Assembly (NCBI GenBank): GCA_031291905.1
Contig: JARLIC010000137.1
Coordinates: forward strand, 1-51,761
DNA from: Minisyncoccota bacterium
GTDB lineage: Bacteria; Patescibacteriota; Minisyncoccia; UBA6257; 2-01-FULL-56-20
Direction of reading: 5' to 3'
Length of the DNA stretch: 51,761 nucleotides
Positions 18,702 to 26,163 of the stretch are shown piece by piece. Below the pieces are notes generated by a model. That model was not told where the DNA came from. It worked only from the letters and a program-made list of their open reading frames with translations, and ran no database searches. Each line of letters opens with the position of its first letter. The first letter of the stretch is position 1. The translations under genes and the position numbers were made by a program.

Positions 18702-19009
18702 GTGAGCGAAAACGAATCGCAGTAGCGTTTCTCGAAGAAGGCTACACCGCATGCCCCACGCAATGGGAGGGAATCGCGGACGACGGCAAGGAAGTCTACG
18801 TCCGATACCGTTGCGGAAGGCTACGCGTTGAATGTGGCCTGAATAACTGGATCTACTCGGAAATGGTCGGCGAGAAATACGACGGACACATGAAGACCGA
18901 GGTCATGCAAAGGCACACAGCCTCGATTATCGATTGGTCAAACACCGTTGTTGCTCGGCGTGAAATGGAAGAGTGGTATCCGTTCGAGGGGCTTCCTGAG
19001 AGCGAGTAG
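18698..19009 (+). CDS. Hypothetical protein, family C
   Basis: TQWEGIADDGKEVYVRYRCGRLRVE similar to 14029 ORF. Confidence 0.65.
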   Translation: MSERKRIAVAFLEEGYTACPTQWEGIADDGKEVYVRYRCGRLRVECGLNNWIYSEMVGEKYDGHMKTEVMQRHTASIIDWSNTVVARREMEEWYPFEGLPESE

Positions 19010-19013
19010 GTGC

Positions 19014-19460
19014 ATGACCTTTTCAGAAAAATTCTGCGGCTGCAAAAATGAGGAAGCTATGCCAAACGATACCGAGATTCAGGGTGGGACTCCGACGCCC
19101 ACCCCGGCCGCCGAGGAGATCAACACGGAGGAGCTTCACGCTTTGCACTTGAGCCTCATGATCATGGCCGAAGAAGTCCAGGTTATAAAGAAGATGGTCA
19201 ATGCCGACAGGCTGGACCTTGCCGAGAAAACCCTTCGTGGCGTGATCGAAGTGTCCAGGGACAGTCAGCACAAGATGACCAACTACTGCCTCATGCTCAG
19301 AAGGAAGCTCGGAAAGACCGGCAAGACGCGAAGAGGATGGAAGTGCGAGAACAAAACAAGGTCGAACACGATACCCACAATGCGTGCCCAGAATGCGACT
19401 CAGGACATAGATTCTATCACTGCTTTGGCAGGGATTGCAGGATGGAGACGCATTCAGTGA
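19014..19460 (+). CDS. Hypothetical protein
   Basis: Helical ORF; 3' part overlaps the 19337-19558 frame. Confidence 0.5.
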   Translation: MTFSEKFCGCKNEEAMPNDTEIQGGTPTPTPAAEEINTEELHALHLSLMIMAEEVQVIKKMVNADRLDLAEKTLRGVIEVSRDSQHKMTNYCLMLRRKLGKTGKTRRGWKCENKTRSNTIPTMRAQNATQDIDSITALAGIAGWRRIQ

Positions 19461-19558
19461 CGTGCCTGGAGTGCGAGACCCCGTACGTCACTGGCCAAAG
19501 CTTGACGCCAGAAGGAGAGTGGATGGGAAGGATGAGGGATAAGCGAGAGTCGATATGA
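19337..19558 (+). CDS. Cys-rich hypothetical protein
   Basis: CPECDSGHRFYHCFGRDC...CLECETPY. Confidence 0.55.
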   Translation: MEVREQNKVEHDTHNACPECDSGHRFYHCFGRDCRMETHSVTCLECETPYVTGQSLTPEGEWMGRMRDKRESI

Positions 19559-19581
19559 AGAATGGTGGGGGATCTGAGTGA

Positions 19582-19620
19582 GGCTGGGGGATGCCCCTAT
19601 GCCAATAGAAGCCCCCGGCC
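19582..19620 (+). terminator. Strong hairpin, possible end of left operon
   Basis: GGCTGGGGG/CCCCCGGCC 9-bp stem with 21-nt loop; weak T tract (TGTTTAAC). Confidence 0.35.
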
Positions 19621-19752
19621 TGTTTAACATAAGCGATCGCCTACCCACCCGGTCTATAGGAATGGTCGTCCTTCCCTTCTCCATGCATGCACATGCTTTG
19701 CGTCACAGACTGTGCCAATCCATGTTGATTCTCTGCACATGGGGGCAAAAGA

Positions 19753-19807
19753 AATCTCTTGCAATGCAGAACAAATCTCTTGACTTTGCTTGCCTAGGGT
19801 GTATACT
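19753..19807 (+). promoter_or_regulatory. Promoter with two motif copies
   Basis: AATCTCTTGC (19753), AAATCTCTTGACTTT (19773); TTGACT (19780-19785), 16-nt spacer, TATACT (19802-19807). Confidence 0.65.
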
Positions 19808-19848
19808 TAGGGTGTGGAGACGAGGAACGCCAGAACAAGGGGCTTGCC

Positions 19849-20052
19849 ATGACGACCATGCTGACCGCCGAGATGAGCGTTGACGAGGCTTTGTTGGTCC
19901 TTCGCCGCAAGCCGGTGGGGCAGGCCGAGCACGGGGTTGCTCGTGCGGCCCTGCTGCTGCTGAGGGGCATTGGGATGGGCCAGGCGTCGATCGAGCGGGA
20001 GGCCATGCGTACGCTGTCCTACAGCGAAGAGCTTGTTCTGGTGGAGTTCTGA
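19849..20052 (+). CDS. Small hypothetical protein
   Basis: First ORF after promoter. Confidence 0.65.
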   Translation: MTTMLTAEMSVDEALLVLRRKPVGQAEHGVARAALLLLRGIGMGQASIEREAMRTLSYSEELVLVEF

Positions 20053-20128
20053 GGGGATGTGCAGGGGATGGGCCTCCGGGGTGTTCCTGGGGGCTGTGCA
20101 GGGGCGGCTGACACAAGGAGCTAGACCG

Positions 20129-20404
20129 ATGACAAGAACAATGAACGACGTCCTGACTGCGATCGAGGTGGACGACAAGATCGGTGATGCCACCGACGGC
20201 ATGTACGGTGCGGTAGGCGTCACGGCTGTCGTGGTTCGCGAGGTGAGCCGTAGTGAGTCCAGGGACGGGTTTCCGGAGTGGGCCGTGGAAGTGGTCGGTG
20301 ATGGCTTTCGGTGCGTCCTGAAGGCTTTCAGGCACGACCACAAGCAGGCCGCTGTGATCTACGCCAGCGAGGTTGCGGACGCCATGGGGCTGAATGTGGG
20401 CTGA
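20129..20404 (+). CDS. Hypothetical protein
   Basis: SD acaaggag upstream of ATGACAAGA. Confidence 0.65.
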   Translation: MTRTMNDVLTAIEVDDKIGDATDGMYGAVGVTAVVVREVSRSESRDGFPEWAVEVVGDGFRCVLKAFRHDHKQAAVIYASEVADAMGLNVG

Positions 20405-20428
20405 CAAACTAGGTGCATAGGAGATGGC

Positions 20429-20620
20429 GTGACGAAGGACGACAAGCCAAAGCCGACCGGCCACGTCAATCCTGTGCGAGTCTTGGCCAGAGGAAGGACT
20501 AGCCCGCACGCCGTGTACGCAACCGTCGTTTGCGAGGACGAGGATGGCACGGAATGGTCGTTTGATGTGGCGGCTTTCAACTTCGACCTCAAGCCGAACA
20601 GAGGGGAGGGCAAGCCGTGA
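20429..20620 (+). CDS. Hypothetical protein
   Basis: GTG start, overlap with next. Confidence 0.6.
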   Translation: MTKDDKPKPTGHVNPVRVLARGRTSPHAVYATVVCEDEDGTEWSFDVAAFNFDLKPNRGEGKP

Positions 20621-20964
20621 CCAGTGAGCAAGCCAAGCAAGCCGCCGACAAGGAACCAGACAACTACTCCAGTCCCTACGATGACGACTACCAAGCCGAA
20701 CCCCAGCACTGCGACGGGAGGCAGTTGAAGTATCTAAGGTTTATGGCTGGACTAGTCCGCGATCGTGCGACGTGGTTCGTGGCTGACTGCGAGATCAGCC
20801 AACATTACAATAAGGAAGACCCTAAGCCGGAACTGATGAAGGACCTGCTGGCGATCGAGAAGCATGTTGCAAACCTGAGGGCGGCAACCGAGAAGTGCAT
20901 TGCCGATGGGCCAAACGGAAACGACACGCCAGAACTGCCGGACTGGGCGAAAAGCTGGGAGTGA
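20617..20964 (+). CDS. Hypothetical protein
   Basis: GTGA overlap. Confidence 0.65.
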   Translation: MTSEQAKQAADKEPDNYSSPYDDDYQAEPQHCDGRQLKYLRFMAGLVRDRATWFVADCEISQHYNKEDPKPELMKDLLAIEKHVANLRAATEKCIADGPNGNDTPELPDWAKSWE

Positions 20965-21120
20965 CCAGGGCAACGCCGACGCATAACCGAATGGGCTCCG
21001 AGGGGGAAAGCCATGGCTGCCGACGATCCGCACCCCCGCGAGTCTCGAAGACGACAGCGAAGCCTAGGAACCTATTCCGAGTTTATCCAATACCGCGATA
21101 AACTCTGTATAACTCGATCT

Positions 21121-21196
21121 AGCCAGGCAAGGATGACGCGGTCGACAACGGCACCAACGCCAATGTCGGCCCCTAGGTTCGACTCCTAGGCTGGCT
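21121..21196 (+). ncRNA. tRNA-like element (T-arm and acceptor, no canonical D-arm)
   Basis: Acceptor AGCCAGG/GCTGGCT (6 of 7 pairs), T-arm CTAGG-TTCGACT-CCTAG with GGTTCGACTCC B-box, central 8-bp arm GGTCGACA/TGTCGGCC; 76 nt. Confidence 0.45.
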
Positions 21197-21309
21197 CTCT
21201 CGCCCCGTAAGCTGTGAGTGGGGGCGGGTCGTCGTGCGGCTGGACAGGTTACACCAACAGCGTGAACCAAGCGACGTTAACCGCAGCAAGCTATCAGTGA
21301 GGCACGCCG

Positions 21310-21351
21310 GCCCCCTGTCCGCGACCGACCATCGCAGGCAGGGGGCTTTTT
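21310..21351 (+). terminator. Rho-independent terminator
   Basis: GCCCCCTG...CAGGGGGC then TTTTT. Confidence 0.75.
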
Positions 21352-21392
21352 CATGCAACGAAAGAAAAGCAAGGAAATTCTGCCACACCCAC

Positions 21393-21421
21393 TTGACGTG
21401 TAGCTACACGCGGCGTATAGT
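21393..21421 (+). promoter_or_regulatory. Sigma70-like promoter with internal palindrome
   Basis: TTGACG, 17-nt spacer, TATAGT; CGTGTAGCTACACG in spacer; AAAAGCAAGGAAATTC upstream. Confidence 0.75.
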
Positions 21422-21467
21422 TTGGGTGCGGAGACGAGAGACGCGAGGATGAATCGGGAGATGACCG

Positions 21468-21812
21468 ATGACCACCCGGAAGCTTGCCATCGCCCTGTTG
21501 CACAACCACTTCGACGCCGACCATCTTGAGCAGGTCAAGGCCGAGATGGCGACGATGGGAGCCCCGACGATCCGTGTAGCTTGGCACGCAGGCGGCGTGT
21601 GGGTGGCCCTTGAGGGGTGCCATCGTCTTCGGGCCGCCAAGGCTCTCGGGCTGACTCCGGTGATCATTCCGGTCGAATACGACGACGAGACGACGACCGA
21701 AGACGCTGGATTCACCGACGACGAGCTGCCGGATGTCCTTGTAATCGCCGACGTCGTAGACAAGGCGTCGAACCGGTTGATCCTGGATTTCGAGCCGCAA
21801 GATGATGACTGA
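21468..21812 (+). CDS. ParB/Srx-fold-like protein
   Basis: VALEGCHRLRAAKALGLTPVIIPVEY. Confidence 0.7.
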   Translation: MTTRKLAIALLHNHFDADHLEQVKAEMATMGAPTIRVAWHAGGVWVALEGCHRLRAAKALGLTPVIIPVEYDDETTTEDAGFTDDELPDVLVIADVVDKASNRLILDFEPQDDD

Positions 21813-21873
21813 CACGCTCCTTTCAGCCCCGCTGGATAGTCCAGCGGGCCACCCGCATGCCAAGAAATGCCCA

Positions 21874-22143
21874 ATGACGATCTACCACAACCAAGACGAC
21901 GCCCCCCTGAATATCCCAGCCGGCATGGTCCGAATCTCGGGCGTCCGCGATCTCAACGACGACACGCTCTGGATGGCCGCCGAGGACGACGACAGGATTG
22001 CTTTCTTTGACGCCTACGGCCGTCCGGTCGACGACCGTAAGTACATCACATTGCACATCTACGCTGACGTTCCGGCTGAGCAAGTCCCCGCGTTTTTCGA
22101 GTGGCTGACGACGACTGGGCTCCGGTTGGACGAGTTGCGATGA
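21874..22143 (+). CDS. Hypothetical protein
   Basis: ORF between ParB-like and next; ATGA overlap downstream. Confidence 0.6.
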   Translation: MTIYHNQDDAPLNIPAGMVRISGVRDLNDDTLWMAAEDDDRIAFFDAYGRPVDDRKYITLHIYADVPAEQVPAFFEWLTTTGLRLDELR

Positions 22144-22706
22144 GCGTCGATCGTCTCAGGTTGCTGCACGGCCCTTATGCCGCGCCGGCCGTCGGACGCG
22201 GTGACGTGTTGACTTGCGAACGCCTAGGCCGCGAGGTCCGCGTCGGCGGCCTGAGCGACGCCCCGATCCCATGGCCCCGCGTACTCAAGACGGGGTCGCC
22301 GTCGCTCATCCTATGCGAAGACCTGGCCCGAGCCGTGCGGACAGAGAGCGAGATCGCCGTCTCCCATCACTGGGGCGTCGGCGTCGTGACGGTCTGGGCC
22401 TGGCGCAAGGCGCTGGGCGTCGGCCGCGTCACGGAAGGGACGAGCCGGCTGCATCGTGAATACAAGCCGATCAAGCTGCCCGACGACGTCGCGGCCGAGG
22501 GCCGCCGCCAGGCCGCATTGCCCGAGAATCGAGCGAAGATGGCCGAGGCGAAACGAGGCTCGTTATTGCCGCCGCAGACCCGCGCCGCGCTCCTCGCGGC
22601 TGTCAAGGGCCGCAAGCAGCCGCCTGATCAGATCCGCAAGCGGGTTGAATCGCGCAAGGCCGCCAAGGCGGCTCGCCGCGCCGCCCGTGAATCAAAGGAC
22701 ATCTGA
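22140..22706 (+). CDS. Conserved-type hypothetical protein, possible DNA-binding
   Basis: RLLHGPY...VGGLSDAPIPWPR...LILCEDLARAVRTESEIAVSHHWGVGVVTVWAWRKALGV; basic C-terminus. Confidence 0.6.
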   Translation: MSVDRLRLLHGPYAAPAVGRGDVLTCERLGREVRVGGLSDAPIPWPRVLKTGSPSLILCEDLARAVRTESEIAVSHHWGVGVVTVWAWRKALGVGRVTEGTSRLHREYKPIKLPDDVAAEGRRQAALPENRAKMAEAKRGSLLPPQTRAALLAAVKGRKQPPDQIRKRVESRKAAKAARRAARESKDI

Positions 22707-22891
22707 TGCCAGCCATCCCCCCGAGCCAAATCCGCATCCCCGAGGTCACGCAGGCCAAGATCGCCGACCTGAAGGTGAGATGGGGCGGTATCTCGCCAGC
22801 CACGCGAACAGACGTGGTAATCAGATCGATCGATATCGCCCACGCCGCCGAGTTCGACGCGAAGAAGAAACCGAAGTCAGCGAAAGCCTGA
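22706..22891 (+). CDS. Ribbon-helix-helix-like small protein
   Basis: QIRIPEVTQAKIADLKVRWGGISPATRTDVVIRSIDIAHA. Confidence 0.5.
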   Translation: MPAIPPSQIRIPEVTQAKIADLKVRWGGISPATRTDVVIRSIDIAHAAEFDAKKKPKSAKA

Positions 22892-22900
22892 TCAACCGCA

Positions 22901-22923
22901 GCCCTGGGAGACCAGGGCTTTTT
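22901..22923 (+). terminator. Rho-independent terminator
   Basis: GCCCTGG-gaga-CCAGGGC then TTTTT. Confidence 0.85.
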
Positions 22924-22936
22924 CATGCGCCAAACC

Positions 22937-22990
22937 AAAAGCAAGAAATTTTCCTTACTGTCTTGACATGCCAACAATATGTGGTATAGT
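22937..22990 (+). promoter_or_regulatory. Promoter with upstream motif
   Basis: AAAAGCAAGAAATT; TTGACA (22963-22968), 16-nt spacer, TATAGT (22985-22990). Confidence 0.75.
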
Positions 22991-23045
22991 TGGGACAGTG
23001 AGAGCAAGGGAGCAAGAGAAAAACCTAAACACAGGGAGCAGAGCC

Positions 23046-23240
23046 ATGACCACCATCAAGAACACTTTCCACAACACCACGGCCCGCACTGTTAAGACCG
23101 CCGACCAGATCGACGCCATCCGCGAGCGGGTCCAGTACCACGAGGCCAACGACGCCGAGCGAGCCCTGATCCGTCGCATCGACAATAAGCTGTGCGGCAT
23201 CAAGGATTGCTGCTGCGGCGGGTTCACGGTCATCAGCTAA
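23046..23240 (+). CDS. Hypothetical protein
   Basis: ATGACCACC start; longer frame start lies inside the promoter. Confidence 0.6.
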   Translation: MTTIKNTFHNTTARTVKTADQIDAIRERVQYHEANDAERALIRRIDNKLCGIKDCCCGGFTVIS

Positions 23241-23263
23241 CCCCAACCACGAAAGGACCAACC

Positions 23264-23422
23264 ATGCCACCTCTGCCGATCGACGCCAACGCTCGCAAGC
23301 AAGCCCAAAGCCTTGAAGCACGATCGGCACGGGCCAGGCGATACAGTCTCCTCCAAGCACGACGCGACTACTATCAGCGTTCACGCACTATTCGCTATGC
23401 CGCTCGTTTCATCAACATCTGA
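23264..23422 (+). CDS. Small basic protein
   Basis: 52 aa, GAAAGGACCAACC-ATG leader. Confidence 0.5.
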   Translation: MPPLPIDANARKQAQSLEARSARARRYSLLQARRDYYQRSRTIRYAARFINI

Positions 23423-23439
23423 CCACAAGGAACAATCCC

Positions 23440-23631
23440 ATGTCCGAACATCAAGCCGCCTGCTATCAGCTCATGAATCAGCGATCCATCCTCAAAGCCG
23501 AGTACCGCATGTACCGCAACATGTTGACCACCTCAAACAAGGGCGATGGTCGGTATTGGGAGATCGGCCGAATGATGGAAAACTTGCACAAAGACATCAG
23601 CCGCATGACCAAAATCATCAAGGGAAAATGA
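23440..23631 (+). CDS. Small hypothetical protein
   Basis: caaggaacaatccc-ATG leader. Confidence 0.6.
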   Translation: MSEHQAACYQLMNQRSILKAEYRMYRNMLTTSNKGDGRYWEIGRMMENLHKDISRMTKIIKGK

Positions 23632-23637
23632 GGTTGT

Positions 23638-23653
23638 TTTTGGTTAACCAAAA
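23638..23653. repeat. 16-bp perfect palindrome
   Basis: TTTTGGTTAACCAAAA; half-site again at GGCTAACCAAAA (about 23665). Confidence 0.8.
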
Positions 23654-23731
23654 TTCATGTTTTAGGCTAACCAAAAAATCCGCTCTAAGACAACTTGTCT
23701 GAGCCCACCCATTAATTAGCCAATCATCTAA

Positions 23732-23750
23732 CTACTACGCGGTGTAGTAG
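23732..23750. repeat. Inverted repeat
   Basis: CTACTAC-GCGGT-GTAGTAG. Confidence 0.8.
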
Positions 23751-23810
23751 ATCGACGAAAGGCTTAGTCGAGTCCCAACTCCAATCCTCAATCCACGTTA
23801 GGAGCAAGCC

Positions 23811-24005
23811 ATGCGATCGGAAACCTACTATACCCTGCGAAACATCAAAGCCTGTTGGGAGTCCGGCAAGGTCAGTGCGATCGAAGCCGCTTATGCCATG
23901 CTCGCGGGCATGTCAGGGGAGTTCATCGTCGAGAAGCACGACACGGTTTGCGGCCTCATGGGATGCCATCGCATCTCGATCACAAAGATGGCCAAGATTG
24001 ACTAA
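23811..24005 (+). CDS. Hypothetical protein
   Basis: taggagcaagcc-ATG. Confidence 0.6.
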   Translation: MRSETYYTLRNIKACWESGKVSAIEAAYAMLAGMSGEFIVEKHDTVCGLMGCHRISITKMAKID

Positions 24006-24059
24006 CGGTTAATCTTTTCGCCCATCCAAAACCATGAAGTTTCTTTCAGGAGATTGGTC

Positions 24060-24347
24060 ATGACGAAGAAAAAAGCTCCGTTTAAGTTCTTAGTGCTTCG
24101 GGAGATCACTGGCCATTTCTTGGATGCTGCCGCCCAAGACGTTCATGGAACTCTCAATGCGGTGGGAATCCGTTGCTCCGTGCCGGAGTTCTACGAGGGA
24201 GCGGGAATGCTTCAGGAATCTGGACTTATCGAGGTTTCTTTTCGGCACGCGGGTGCCGATGACGAATTCGCCCTCCTGCGTTGCTACCGCATCACCTCGC
24301 TTGGCAAAGCCGCATTAGCCGACGCTCTTGAAACCTACGAATTCTGA
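24060..24347 (+). CDS. Hypothetical protein, possibly winged-helix
   Basis: PEFYEGAGMLQESGLIEVSF...YRITSLGKAAL. Confidence 0.6.
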   Translation: MTKKKAPFKFLVLREITGHFLDAAAQDVHGTLNAVGIRCSVPEFYEGAGMLQESGLIEVSFRHAGADDEFALLRCYRITSLGKAALADALETYEF

Positions 24348-24359
24348 GGAGTGGAGGCC

Positions 24360-24653
24360 ATGACAAAGAAAACCCGAGAAACTATCCTCGCGGCGGCTAA
24401 CTTGATTCGGCAAGGCTGGGCGCAAAAAGTGGGCCACAAATACGTGGACGGCAAACACTACTATTGCATGCTTGCAGCATTGGCTAAATTTGAGCCTCCG
24501 CACGATTTCAGTGCGGCATTTGAAGTCAGTAAATACCTGAACGGCCGTGGGCACTGCGGAATCACAGCTTACAACGACGCTCCGGGTCGCACACAAGCCG
24601 AAGTGATTGCTTTACTCGAAGCCGTGGCTAATCAAATGGGAGACGAATCGTGA
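24360..24653 (+). CDS. DUF6197-like protein (family B)
   Basis: YNDAPGRTQAEVIALLEAVANQ. Confidence 0.65.
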   Translation: MTKKTRETILAAANLIRQGWAQKVGHKYVDGKHYYCMLAALAKFEPPHDFSAAFEVSKYLNGRGHCGITAYNDAPGRTQAEVIALLEAVANQMGDES

Positions 24654-24976
24654 CGCACGAAACCCGAGAGGTGTCGCTGCGAGCCCGCGATCTGGTGGAT
24701 CAGGGGTGGTGTAAAAATGATTACAAGGTCGAGATTGCCGGATCTTGGCGCTACTGCGTCGTTGCGGCGATCCATACCGCCGACGATCGAAGTTGTACGC
24801 ACACCAATGAAATCGTGCGTCTTGCATGCAAGCACCTGTCGATTCCGGTTAGCCCGACGTCTCTAGGTTCTTGGAACGACCGTCCATACCGCACCCAAGC
24901 CGAGGTGGTCGCCCTACTCGAAGCCGTCGCCAGCCAGTCCGATCCGTTGGCAGGTTGGCGTGAAATCGAAGTCTGA
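24650..24976 (+). CDS. DUF6197-like protein (family B)
   Basis: WNDRPYRTQAEVVALLEAVASQ; adjacent paralog. Confidence 0.65.
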   Translation: MTHETREVSLRARDLVDQGWCKNDYKVEIAGSWRYCVVAAIHTADDRSCTHTNEIVRLACKHLSIPVSPTSLGSWNDRPYRTQAEVVALLEAVASQSDPLAGWREIEV

Positions 24977-25006
24977 TCCCCTGGCCAACGCACAGGAGTC
25001 CGCAGA

Positions 25007-25264
25007 ATGACGCGATCCAAGCTTCGTCGTGCGATCCGAGAGAAGATCGATGAAAAGCTCAGCTCGCTCGCGACTTCCGAGATTCGCAGCCTGCTTGTCT
25101 TGATTGCCGACACCATGGTCGATTACCTCGATGAGGAATCGCAATTCTACGACGCAGACGACTGCTTCATTGAGGTGAAATCCGTGCTCAATGACGCGGG
25201 GATCGATCCCGAACAGATTGGACGCGAAATTCTTGAAGCTGAGCAAGAGAATTCCCTTGATTAG
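25007..25264 (+). CDS. Hypothetical protein
   Basis: SD acaggag; coherent ORF. Confidence 0.65.
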   Translation: MTRSKLRRAIREKIDEKLSSLATSEIRSLLVLIADTMVDYLDEESQFYDADDCFIEVKSVLNDAGIDPEQIGREILEAEQENSLD

Positions 25265-25266
25265 CC

Positions 25267-25295
25267 TTGCAAACATGCAAGCGATTTGCTAAACT
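25267..25295 (+). promoter_or_regulatory. Promoter of ncRNA candidate
   Basis: TTGCAA, exactly 17 nt, TAAACT; inverted repeat CTTGCAAACATGCAAG. Confidence 0.55.
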
Positions 25296-25301
25296 ACAAA
25301 A

Positions 25302-25744
25302 TAGGGAAAGAAGAGGTCTGTTCGACGTTCCGGGTTTCGGCCCGGCGGTGCTCCGGGGCTCCTGTCAGTAGGCCCGGTGATTCCTCCTAAGCTCGTAAGG
25401 GCCACGAGGACGGGCATCAGGTTAAAACCTCCCTGAGTGATGCTAGGCCGTGCAAAGGGGCGGCCGAATCAGGCTAGCGAAACCAGCTTTCCCGCAATCG
25501 CGGGTTTTCCGGGCAACGGGCAGGTAATCGATCCTGCAATGGGCCAGACGTCCCGGTCTAAATGTGATGAGCAAGAAAAAAAAGCCGGAAGCGAAGTTAG
25601 CCCGAAGCATCTGAAAGAGCCAGCAGACGTCGAACACCGGGATGGGCAAAAGACCCTAGATCACTAGGGATTGGCCCTTTCCACGCCTTGAGCTAGACAG
25701 AATGACGCAGGGCAGGGGGTGGGCTTAGGCTCATCCCTTTTTTT
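25302..25744 (+). ncRNA. Large structured ncRNA candidate (about 440 nt)
   Basis: Promoter at 5' end, terminator at 3' end; closing helix 25319-25329/25626-25636; internal hairpins CTCGT/ACGAG, GGCCG/CGGCC, CCCGC-aatc-GCGGG, GCAGG/CCTGC, CCCTAG-atca-CTAGGG. Confidence 0.6.
25716..25744 (+). terminator. Terminator
   Basis: GGTGGGC-TTAG-GCTCATCC (one bulge, one GU) then T7. Confidence 0.7.
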
Positions 25745-25786
25745 GTTGGTATTCGGCTCGACTCAGGATTCCGCAAACGGCAATGG

Positions 25787-25821
25787 AAATGTCTTGCTTT
25801 CTGGGGATTGTGTGGTATTAT
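25787..25821 (+). promoter_or_regulatory. Promoter with recurring motif
   Basis: AAATGTCTTGCTTTC; TTGCTT (25794-25799), 16-nt spacer, TATTAT (25816-25821). Confidence 0.65.
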
Positions 25822-25881
25822 TGGGATGTAAGACGAAACGAGACACGAACGCAACGCCAACCACGAACGGGAGACAGACAG

Positions 25882-26121
25882 ATGATCGCAAACAGCAAGA
25901 TGAAAGCGAATTACTACGGCAAATGGGCTGCGGCCCGCAAGGCTTACGCCGAGATCATCAAGCACATCGAAGCCGGAGGACGAGTCGCTATCGCGTCGTA
26001 CACGAAGCCGCGAGTTCTTTCGGACGCCAGGTGGTTCAAGTGCGGTCGCGATGGGGTTTACATCGCACGCGGGAAGAACTGGGATTACCTGTTCGCTGAA
26101 GCGATTCGGCTTGTCGACTGA
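25882..26121 (+). CDS. Hypothetical protein
   Basis: First ORF after promoter. Confidence 0.65.
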   Translation: MIANSKMKANYYGKWAAARKAYAEIIKHIEAGGRVAIASYTKPRVLSDARWFKCGRDGVYIARGKNWDYLFAEAIRLVD

Positions 26122-26163
26122 CCTTGGCGTCCAAATAACGAATATCATATCAAGGAAAACCAA

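Noticed and set aside
19703-20509. 268-aa - strand ORF
   Set aside because: Crosses a promoter and three + strand genes; spurious composition.
21234-21452. 72-aa + strand ORF
   Set aside because: Runs through a terminator and promoter; not plausible.
25437-25667. ORF of 76 aa inside the ncRNA candidate
   Set aside because: Low-complexity, no SD, and the DNA is better explained by dense RNA helices.
25302-25744. RNase P RNA, tmRNA, SRP RNA or group I/II intron identity
   Set aside because: I did not find the universal motifs I know for these (for example GAGGAAAGTCC, TTCGAATCC tail, SRP GGAA/GCAG loop, domain V); only cmscan can settle it.
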